Program-made: the position numbers and the translations under genes
The notes under the pieces: model-generated
Database searches by the model: none
What the model was told of the DNA's origin: nothing
The model's input: the letters and a program-made list of their open reading frames with translations, nothing else
Part shown: piece after piece, positions 7,275 to 11,717 of the stretch
How positions within the stretch are numbered: the first letter of the stretch is position 1
Layout: every line of letters begins with the position of its first letter
Assembly: GCA_945788445.1 (NCBI GenBank)
Contig: CALZMA010000012.1
Coordinates: 1 to 11,717 of the forward strand
DNA: 11,717 nt
Source: an uncultured Bacteroidales bacterium
GTDB taxonomy: Bacteria; Bacteroidota; Bacteroidia; Bacteroidales; Bacteroidaceae
Direction of reading: 5' to 3'

Positions 7275-7502
7275 TTAAACTGTTTTTTTGCGGTAAACAC
7301 TGATGCAGCCATCGGGACAGACAATGGCGCAGGACGCACAGCCGATGCAGCCGTCCGTCACTTCTTGACAAAAGGCGTAGCCCTTGTGGTTCACCTCGTT
7401 GGTGGAAAGCGCAAGCGTTTTGGTGGGGCAGGCCACAATGCAAAGGCCGCAACCCTTGCATCGGTCCGTGTCGATGACCAAGGCTCCTTTAATTTTGCTC
7501 AT
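7275..7502 (-). CDS. korD: 2-oxoacid:ferredoxin oxidoreductase, delta subunit (2[4Fe-4S] ferredoxin)
   Basis: A 75-aa bacterial-type ferredoxin subunit that would carry electrons between the TPP site and soluble ferredoxin. Two CxxCxxCxxxCP motifs are visible: C15, C18, C21, C25 (CKGCGLCIVACP) and C52, C55, C58, C62 (CIGCASCAIVCP). An extra Cys45 and Cys66 lie near the second cluster. The order delta-alpha-[membrane protein]-beta-gamma and the short size match four-subunit Kor/Vor enzymes. Start at 7502 (MSKIKGALVIDTD) places the first motif at the usual distance. It follows the small TPR-like gene by 82 bases that contain a short tandem duplication and a hairpin. Confidence 0.93.
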   Translation of the reverse strand: MSKIKGALVIDTDRCKGCGLCIVACPTKTLALSTNEVNHKGYAFCQEVTDGCIGCASCAIVCPDGCISVYRKKTV

Positions 7503-7526
7503 GCCGGTATTTGTTTAGAGGTTAAT

Positions 7527-7544
7527 GGCGCGCTGGGCGCGCTG
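7527..7544. repeat. Perfect 9-nt tandem duplication between TPR-like gene and korD
   Basis: The unit ggcgcgctg occurs twice in direct succession (7527-7535 and 7536-7544). It lies 24 bases upstream of the korD start on the transcribed strand. The units contain self-complementary GCGC cores, so local RNA pairing near the korD start is possible. No known function. Confidence 0.6.
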
Positions 7545-7567
7545 GGTGGTGTTTATACTCTTTAAGT

Positions 7568-7590
7568 CCGTAGCGCACGGGGCACTACGG
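7568..7590 (-). other. Short hairpin overlapping the stop codon of the TPR-like gene
   Basis: The arms CCGTAG (7568-7573) and CTACGG (7585-7590) are perfectly complementary around an 11-nt loop. The TAG stop of the TPR-like gene (7585-7587) is inside the arm. No T-run follows in the direction of transcription, so this is not a standard terminator. It could be chance, or a processing or attenuation element between the first gene and the oxidoreductase subunits. Confidence 0.35.
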
Positions 7591-7866
7591 ATTGTAGTAA
7601 TCTTTGTGGTAAAACTGCATGATGTCTTCAATCAGCGTACAATACTCGCGTGCGTTGCCTTGCGGGTTGAGCTCGTCGGCCTTGAGGAAAGCCGACTGGG
7701 CCAGGTGCCACTGTTGGTTTTTCAGGTGCGCCTTGCCTTTCAGAAGGTAGAGCTCGTAGTTGTCTCCGCTGTGCCCCAGTGCCGTATCGATCAGCTGGAG
7801 GGCCTCCTCAATGCGGCCCGTGTCGATGAGCTGGGGAATGGACGAAGGGGAAGGTTGAATGTCCAT
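7585..7866 (-). CDS. Small tetratricopeptide-repeat-like protein, first gene of the oxidoreductase operon
   Basis: A 93-aa protein with one and a half to two TPR-like helix pairs: residues about 10-31 (LIDTGRIEEALQLIDTAL) and 36-69 (YELYLLKGKAHLKNQQWHLA, then FLKADELNP), the second matching the TPR spacing with Gly/Ala and Pro positions. The C-terminus is acidic to aromatic (IMQFYHKDYYNP). TPR modules mediate protein contacts, so it might be an assembly or partner factor for the enzyme, but only position supports that. The frame is open up to 7968; I chose ATG at 7866 because the predicted promoter at 7927-7957 lies inside that extension, leaving a leader of about 50 bases. The longer form would begin with a mildly hydrophobic segment and is less likely. 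korD starts 82 bases downstream. Confidence 0.78.
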   Translation of the reverse strand: MDIQPSPSSIPQLIDTGRIEEALQLIDTALGHSGDNYELYLLKGKAHLKNQQWHLAQSAFLKADELNPQGNAREYCTLIEDIMQFYHKDYYNP

Positions 7867-7926
7867 TTGGGTCAGTTTGTTAGGGTATGTCCGGGTTGCC
7901 TGTGTGAAGTGGGCTCGGAACAGGGG

Positions 7927-7957
7927 CGAAGATACAGCAAACAATATAGAAAGCGAA
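7927..7957 (-). promoter_or_regulatory. Candidate Bacteroidetes-type promoter for the oxidoreductase operon
   Basis: On the minus strand a TTCG box (7954-7957) is followed after exactly 19 bases by TATCTTCG (7927-7934). Each box differs from the Bacteroidetes consensus (TTTG-N19-TAnnTTTG) by one T-to-C change. The spacing is ideal, and the surrounding DNA is AT-rich compared with the genes. A start a few bases after 7927 gives a leader of roughly 50 bases to the ATG at 7866. Confidence 0.6.
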
Positions 7958-8024
7958 GCTTTTTGCAAGTTTTTTTATTTATGTGATGCGAAGCACGGAG
8001 CGCATGGCACAGCTTACAAGTAAC

Positions 8025-8103
8025 AAGGTTATGAGGTTATAAAATATCTGGTAAAGTCTTTTGCCCTATGAGTGACTTCATAACCTTATAACCCCATAAC
8101 CTT
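8025..8103. repeat. Octamer repeats (RRGGTTAT) arranged as an inverted pair
   Basis: Two octamers, aaggttat and gaggttat, fill 8025-8040. Three octamers in the opposite orientation fill 8080-8103 (ataacctt, ataacccc, ataacctt). The 16 nt at 8025-8040 pair with 8088-8103 at 15 of 16 positions around a 47-nt loop. The element lies 11 bases beyond the stop of the kinase/RapZ gene and could limit read-through or protect the mRNA 3' end. The stretch 8080-8106 is repeated exactly, inverted, at 10452-10478. Confidence 0.75.
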
Positions 8104-8114
8104 ATATTATTTTG

Positions 8115-9608
8115 TCATTTGTGCGGAGCCTTTGCTGCCAGCACCTGTTCAATGCCCTGTTCGCGGTGGCAAAGGCGCACTTCCACACCGAACTTCTCGT
8201 TAAGGTGTTCCGCCAGGTGCTGGGCCGAATAGACGCTGCGGTGCTGTCCGCCCGTACAGCCGAAGCAGAACATGAGGCTCGTGAAGCCGCGTTCGAGGTA
8301 GCGCGCCGTGTGAACGTCCGCGAGGTGGTAGACCGAGTCGAGGAAAGTGAGGATTTCCCCGTCGTCTTCCAGGAAACGGATGACGGGTTCGTCCAGCCCC
8401 GTCAGCTGCTTGTACGGTTCGTAGCGGCCGGGGTTGTGCGTACTGCGGCAGTCGAACACGTAGCCCCCGCCGTTGCCGCTGTCGTCTGCGGGGATGCCCT
8501 TCTTGTAGCTGAAGCTGAACACCTTCACCACGAGCGGTGCTTTCGCTTCGTCCCCCTTCGTTGCGGGGCCGGCGCTGGTGCGGGGGGCATCGTCGAAGCG
8601 CGGCAGGCGCACCATGCGGCGCAGCACATCGTCGAGACAGGGATAGTCGTGGGCCACGCCGTCGAGCAGCAGGCGGCGCAGGCTGCGGATGGCCAGGGGG
8701 ATGCTGTCCAGGAAATACTTCTTCCGCTCCACGTAGCCCCGGAGTCCGTAGGCACCCAGCACCTGGAGCGTGCGGAAAAGCACGAAGAGGGCCAGCCGCT
8801 GGCGGAAGCGTTCCTCGTTCAGCGTGGGGAGGAGCTTGTGGAGTTCGTCGAGGTACTGCCCCACGAGGTATTCGCGCAGCGTCTGCGGGTAGCGGGCCGA
8901 AGCCTGCCAGAGGAAGGAGGCCACGTCGTATTGCAGCGGACCCTCCATGCCTCCCTGGAAATCGATGAAGCGCGGCCCGCCCTGCGGCAGCAGCATCACG
9001 TTGCGCGCCTGGCAGTCGCGGTAGAGGAAGAAATGTTCCTCCGTAGCATCGCCCGCCAGGTCGGCCGCGAAGCGCTGCAGGTCGGCTTCGAGTTGCAGCT
9101 CGTCGAAGGGGAGGTCAGTGGTTTTGAGAAAACTGTATTTGAAATAGTTGAGGTCGAACATGGCCGCCTGGGCATCGAAGCGCACGGGAGGCAGGCACTG
9201 GCTGTAGTCGAGTCCTTCCGAGCCGCGCACCTGGATGTGCGGGAGCAGGCGCAGGGTGCGGGCGAGCAGTGCGGTTTCGGCTTCGCCGTAGTGGTAGTCG
9301 TTTTGCCGGGCCGGGGCGAGGGCATCGTAGAGCGAAACGCGCCCCAGGTCTTCCTGCAGGTAGCAGGTCTCGTCGTCGTTGATGGCCAGGATGCGCGGCA
9401 TGGGGAGTCCCTTCGAGGTAAAGTGGCTTGCCAAGTAGACGAAGCTGTGGTTCTCGCTCACAGAAGTGCCGACAACGCCGATGACCGTCTGTCCGCAGCG
9501 CCCGTGCAGGCGCACATAGCGGCGGTTGCTCCCCGCTTTGGGAAGGGTTTCGGCCTTGAGCGGTGCTGCGCCGCTCCATTCTTTATATAGGGCAAGTAGG
9601 TTCTCCAT
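8115..9608 (-). CDS. Aminosugar-kinase-like phosphotransferase fused to a RapZ C-terminal domain
   Basis: A 497-aa two-domain protein. Residues about 20-335 are an aminoglycoside-phosphotransferase/choline-kinase fold like AmgK, the anomeric MurNAc/GlcNAc kinase of cell-wall recycling. Visible are GSNRRY at 26-31 in the glycine-rich loop, the catalytic-loop sequence YRDCQARN at 196-203 (Asp198, Asn203; Tyr replaces the usual His) and the metal-binding Asp216 in FIDFQGG. After a loose linker (338-358), residues 360-485 match the RapZ C-terminal domain, with FSFSYKKGIP (364-373), FDCRSTHNPGRY, and FGCTGGQHRS at 449-458. In E. coli that domain senses glucosamine-6-phosphate and binds small RNA. 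The RapZ N-terminal P-loop domain is absent. The pairing suggests amino-sugar phosphorylation coupled to sensing or regulation; this is inference. It lies 139 bases downstream of the ABC ATPase gene. Domain calls are secure, substrate is not. Confidence 0.92.
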   Translation of the reverse strand: MENLLALYKEWSGAAPLKAETLPKAGSNRRYVRLHGRCGQTVIGVVGTSVSENHSFVYLASHFTSKGLPMPRILAINDDETCYLQEDLGRVSLYDALAPARQNDYHYGEAETALLARTLRLLPHIQVRGSEGLDYSQCLPPVRFDAQAAMFDLNYFKYSFLKTTDLPFDELQLEADLQRFAADLAGDATEEHFFLYRDCQARNVMLLPQGGPRFIDFQGGMEGPLQYDVASFLWQASARYPQTLREYLVGQYLDELHKLLPTLNEERFRQRLALFVLFRTLQVLGAYGLRGYVERKKYFLDSIPLAIRSLRRLLLDGVAHDYPCLDDVLRRMVRLPRFDDAPRTSAGPATKGDEAKAPLVVKVFSFSYKKGIPADDSGNGGGYVFDCRSTHNPGRYEPYKQLTGLDEPVIRFLEDDGEILTFLDSVYHLADVHTARYLERGFTSLMFCFGCTGGQHRSVYSAQHLAEHLNEKFGVEVRLCHREQGIEQVLAAKAPHK

Positions 9609-9630
9609 GGATTATTCAATGAGGAATTAA

Positions 9631-9748
9631 ATTCAATGAGGAATTAGGAATGAGGAATTAGGAATGAGGAATGAGGAATTAGGAATGAGGATTTGCTCCG
9701 CGTTCTATCGGCGTAGCCTAATTCCTAATTCCTAACTCCTCATTGAAT
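9631..9748. repeat. Heptamer minisatellite ([GT]AGGAAT) forming a long inverted repeat
   Basis: From 9638 the plus strand holds seven consecutive heptamers, gaggaat or taggaat, plus a partial eighth ending near 9693. An inverted set occupies 9717-9748. The 32 nt at 9631-9662 match the reverse complement of 9717-9748 at 30 positions, so a 32-bp stem with a 54-nt loop is possible. An extra partial unit (ttcaatgaggaatta) is at 9615-9629. The right arm begins at the stop codon of the ABC ATPase (TAA, 9750-9748), and the left end is about 20 bases from the kinase/RapZ start. It may separate expression of the two genes; function unproven. Confidence 0.85.
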
Positions 9749-10392
9749 TATAGTTTCAGATTTTCGTCGTAGCTGAGCGGAAGGTGTTTGCCGATGCTGG
9801 TCACCACGACGGCAGCCCCCTGTCGGCGGGCTTCCTCGTCCAGCAGGGCCGCCATGGCCTCGCTGTTGCGGTCATCGAGGTGGCTCACGGGTTCATCGGC
9901 GAGGAAGAAGTCGAAGGGTTGGGAAAGAGCGCGGATGAGCGCCACGCGCTGTTGCTGTCCGAAGCTCATGCGTCCGACCTTGGCATCCATCTTGTCGGCA
10001 ATGCCGAGGCGGTCAAACCAGTCTGCAATTTCTCCCGGGGCCTTCCAATGGGTGAGGTTGTTCTTGATTTCCACGTTTTCCAAGGCGGTCAGTTCGGGGA
10101 AGAGCCGTAGCTCCTGGAAGAGGAGGCTGAGGTGGGAGCGGCGGAGCTGGGTCCAATCCTTTTCCTTCAGCTGCCGGATGTCGGTATCGTCGAAGGCAAT
10201 GGTGCCCGCGTAGTCGTTGCGGTAGCCCGTAAGGTAGCTGCAGAGAGTCGATTTGCCCGCACCCGACTGCGCTTCCACCAGATAGCGCCGCCCCTTCTCG
10301 AACCGCACCTCGCTGAGCCACACGCCGCTTGTTCGCCCAAGGCCTTGGGCGAATACGGCAGGGAGGACTTGCTGGAGGAAAATGGTTTTCAT
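9748..10392 (-). CDS. ABC-type ATP-binding protein with divergent motifs
   Basis: A 214-aa ABC ATPase. Walker A is AQSGAGKST at residues 41-49, with Ala replacing the first consensus Gly. The Q-loop is FQELRLFPELTALENV at 92-107. The signature is MSFGQQQR at 142-149 instead of LSGGQQQR. Walker B is FFLADEP at 162-168 with the catalytic Glu167, and the D-loop is SHLD at 170-173. The usual H-loop histidine context is altered (VVTSIGKHL near 198-206). It most resembles the LolD/FtsE/MacB-like group of small ATPases. No permease gene is in the window, so the transported substrate is unknown, and the upstream 437 bases hold no gene. The start at 10392 gives MKTIFLQQV; the N-terminus is shorter and less typical than LolD. 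Family certain, role unknown. Confidence 0.88.
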   Translation of the reverse strand: MKTIFLQQVLPAVFAQGLGRTSGVWLSEVRFEKGRRYLVEAQSGAGKSTLCSYLTGYRNDYAGTIAFDDTDIRQLKEKDWTQLRRSHLSLLFQELRLFPELTALENVEIKNNLTHWKAPGEIADWFDRLGIADKMDAKVGRMSFGQQQRVALIRALSQPFDFFLADEPVSHLDDRNSEAMAALLDEEARRQGAAVVVTSIGKHLPLSYDENLKL

Positions 10393-10414
10393 GGGATAGG
10401 GCGTGCGCTTCGCG

Positions 10415-10478
10415 CAGGTTATAAGGTTATGGGGTTATGGGGGTAAGGGGTTATAAGGTTATGGGGTTATAAGGTTAT
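10415..10478. repeat. Octamer minisatellite (RRGGTTAT), about eight units
   Basis: Tandem units run caggttat, aaggttat, ggggttat, a degenerate pair, aaggttat, ggggttat, aaggttat. The last 27 nt (10452-10478) equal the reverse complement of 8080-8106 with no mismatch. The array starts 22 bases upstream of the ABC ATPase start codon on the transcribed strand, so it is likely part of that gene's leader or promoter region. A one-mismatch -7-like box (AACCTTTG on the minus strand, 10497-10504) lies just upstream but has no matching -33 box at 19 bases. Confidence 0.8.
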
Positions 10479-10532
10479 TAGCTAAAGGTTTCAGTTCAAA
10501 GGTTGATTGCATGGTTTAAGACTCGCGTTCAA

Positions 10533-10740
10533 CGAGGAGGCCCGAAGGGCTGACCTTTAGCTCATAGCCCAGGGTGAAACCCTGGGTTAGGCCGCGTTTT
10601 TCCCGAAGAGCCCTGTAGGGGCGGCAGCTTTATATGCTCGCTTAGGGGTGTCGCCCTTACAGGGCTCATCGGAGGGAATACCCGGTAGCCCAGGGCTTTA
10701 CTCAGGTCTATGGGCTAAAGTTCGGGCTTTCAGCCCTCGC
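10533..10740. repeat. Compound palindrome of REP-like hairpins
   Basis: About 208 bp with two inverted, diverged arms (roughly 10533-10628 and 10648-10740) around an AT-rich centre. Each arm holds matching small hairpins: GCCCgaaGGGC (10540-10550) against GGGCtttcaGCCC (10724-10736); the CCCAGGG/CCCTGGG hairpin at 10568-10586 against the region 10688-10715; and GCCCtgtagGGGC (10610-10622) against GCCCttacaGGGC (10653-10665). The segment gagccctgtaggggcggc on the left recurs inverted on the right with few changes. This layout resembles dispersed non-coding palindromes mobilised in trans by REP-associated (IS200-like) transposases; no transposase gene is present here. It occupies the 437-bp gene-free stretch and may also end rsmE transcription. 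Confidence 0.75.
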
Positions 10741-10829
10741 ATTAAACGCTTGGCATAGCTCTCGAGCAAGCTTGTTTCTGCGCTTACTTGCACATTCTTC
10801 CTGAACGTGATAACCTGCAAAACCTGCGC
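10741..10829. other. Gene-free remainder between the palindrome and rsmE
   Basis: No gene, promoter box or RNA gene is apparent here. The segment 10754-10764 (catagctctcg) and the cttgcaca at 10787-10794 recur in similar order at 11699-11717 upstream of rsmE (catggctctcg, then cttgcaca), suggesting that both intergenic regions carry related repeat debris. A short direct duplication (aacctgc at 10812-10827 region) and a small GCGC palindrome over the rsmE stop codon (10826-10836) are also present. Confidence 0.45.
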
Positions 10830-11585
10830 TCAGCGCTTCGCCAGCCGCATCAGGTGAACCGCCACGAGGGCCGCGGTTTCGGTGCGCAAGCGGCTTTCGC
10901 CGAGGCTCACGGGCTGCCAGCCTTCGGCGAGCGCCGTTTCGATTTCTTGAAGGGAAAAGTCGCCTTCGGGACCAATCAGCACCACGGCCTCCGCGTCGGG
11001 GCGGAGCAGGTCGCTGAGGAAATTGCGCTGTGAAAGGTGGCAGGCGGGCGAAGCGGCGTCCGTGCCCTCTTCGGGCTCAAAGCAATGGGCAATGAAGCGC
11101 GACTGCGAGCCGGCTTCCTCCCGGAGGAAGTTCTTCAGCGGCGTCATTTCCACGATGGCGGGTTTGTACGCCTTGTGGCTTTGCTTCATGGCCGAGACAG
11201 CCACCTTTTCGAGGCGTTCCGTCTTCACCGTGCGTCGTTCCGAGTGGTCGCAGAGGAGCAGCACGAGTCGGTCGAAGCCGATTTCCGTAGCCTTCTCCAC
11301 GAGCCACTCCATGCGGTCCATGTTCTTGGTCGGCGCCACGGCCACCGTGATGCTGCCCGCCCAAGGCTTCGGGTCGTCCCACTGGCGCTCGATGGCAAAG
11401 CAGCAATGTTTGGGCGTGGCCATCGTCAGCCGCGCCTCGAAGAAAGTGCCGCGTCCGTTGGTAAGCAACAGCTCGTCGCCTTCCTTCATGCGCAGCACTC
11501 TTACGGCGTGCGAAGCCTCCTCCTGCGGCAGTTCGAGCGGACCGTCCGGGAGTTGGGGGGCGTAGAAAAGGTGAAATTCTTTCAT
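10830..11585 (-). CDS. rsmE: 16S rRNA (uracil(1498)-N3)-methyltransferase
   Basis: A 251-aa RsmE, which uses S-adenosylmethionine to methylate N3 of U1498 in helix 44 of 16S rRNA during 30S maturation. Residues 1 to about 72 form the PUA-like RNA-binding domain (FHLFYAP, HAVRVLRMKEGD at 26-37). The rest is the SPOUT knot domain: EKATEIG at 97-103, SER at 116-118, LIGPEGDFS at 203-211, and LGESRLRTETA at 228-238, where most relatives read LG-x-RILRTETA. Length is normal. Start at 11585 (MKEFHLFYAP) agrees with the family. The stop is followed by 437 bases of repeats, so it is probably not in an operon with the ABC ATPase. No promoter box is clear upstream; the region holds a REP-like repeat end instead. 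Confidence 0.96.
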   Translation of the reverse strand: MKEFHLFYAPQLPDGPLELPQEEASHAVRVLRMKEGDELLLTNGRGTFFEARLTMATPKHCCFAIERQWDDPKPWAGSITVAVAPTKNMDRMEWLVEKATEIGFDRLVLLLCDHSERRTVKTERLEKVAVSAMKQSHKAYKPAIVEMTPLKNFLREEAGSQSRFIAHCFEPEEGTDAASPACHLSQRNFLSDLLRPDAEAVVLIGPEGDFSLQEIETALAEGWQPVSLGESRLRTETAALVAVHLMRLAKR

Positions 11586-11634
11586 GGGGTGAGGCGCGCA
11601 GGTTAATTGGTTTCTTGTTGTTTGATACGTACGG

Positions 11635-11662
11635 TGAGGAGGCCCGGAGGGCTGGCCTTTAC
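11635..11662. repeat. Second, partial copy of the REP-like palindrome end
   Basis: The 26 nt at 11636-11661 match 10534-10559 at 24 positions in the same orientation, including the GCCC/GGGC hairpin core. Homology fades after the ctttac, so this is a single arm end or a truncated copy. Together with the full element it brackets rsmE. Confidence 0.65.
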
Positions 11663-11717
11663 ATAAGATTGGCTGCGCTCGGCCATTGAAGCGAGCTTCA
11701 TGGCTCTCGCTTGCACA

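Noticed and set aside
7229..7339. 37-residue N-terminal extension of KorA
   Set aside because: Overlaps the 3' end of korD, and the family starts at MNEENEILLL.
7867..7968. 34-residue extension of the TPR-like protein that resembles a weak signal peptide
   Set aside because: The best promoter in the region lies inside it, so a transcript from that promoter could not include the upstream ATG.
8112..9590. 492-codon plus-strand open frame antisense to the kinase/RapZ gene
   Set aside because: Almost exactly mirrors a gene with two clear domains; composition is biased and no motif is visible.
8080..10478. Composite transposon bounded by the octamer inverted repeats
   Set aside because: No transposase or recombinase is between them, no target-site duplication is seen, and the repeats are low-complexity arrays.
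10533..10740. CRISPR array or structured RNA gene in the palindromic region
   Set aside because: There are no regularly spaced direct repeats with unique spacers; the structure is mirrored arms of small hairpins, fitting a REP-like element.

Overview
The window looks like chromosomal DNA from a GC-rich member of the Bacteroidales, possibly Prevotellaceae or a relative. The evidence is a type IX secretion 'plug' protein (a Bacteroidota-specific family), a four-subunit 2-oxoacid:ferredoxin oxidoreductase cluster, a sugar-kinase/RapZ C-terminal fusion of a kind seen in Bacteroidota, an excreted GH29 fucosidase, weak or absent Shine-Dalgarno sequences, and a promoter close to the Bacteroidetes TTTG-N19-TAnnTTTG pattern. 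All twelve complete genes and the one partial gene lie on the minus strand, so transcription runs from high to low coordinates. The long plus-strand open frames are antisense shadows.

Layout in transcription order. (1) 11717-10830: rsmE (16S rRNA m3U1498 methyltransferase), with a REP-like repeat end upstream. (2) 10829-10393: a 437-bp gene-free stretch with a ~208-bp compound palindrome and an octamer minisatellite. (3) 10392-9748: a divergent ABC-type ATPase. (4) 9747-9609: a heptamer minisatellite that can fold into a long hairpin. (5) 9608-8115: the kinase/RapZ-C fusion. (6) 8114-7867: an octamer-repeat hairpin and a promoter. (7) 7866-4160: a probable operon of a small TPR-like protein, ferredoxin subunit (KorD), alpha subunit (KorA/VorB), a two-helix membrane protein, TPP subunit (KorB), gamma subunit (KorC) and an 87-aa helical protein, ending at a candidate terminator hairpin. 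(8) 4052-821: a PlsC-type acyltransferase, an exported alpha-L-fucosidase and the T9SS plug protein, closely spaced. (9) 761-1: a D-2-hydroxyacid dehydrogenase cut by the window edge.

The best-defined unit is the oxidoreductase operon. It would use thiamine pyrophosphate and ferredoxin clusters to interconvert a 2-oxoacid (2-oxoglutarate or a branched-chain 2-oxoacid) with its acyl-CoA in an anaerobe. The embedded membrane protein is the least explained part. No phage, CRISPR array, tRNA, rRNA or complete insertion sequence was seen. The most unusual non-coding content is a set of unrelated short-period repeat arrays between genes, one pair of which forms inverted copies flanking the ABC-ATPase/kinase-RapZ segment. 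I see no clear-cut novel defence or mobile system; the candidates for a second look are the kinase-RapZ fusion, the membrane protein inside the oxidoreductase operon, and the repeats.
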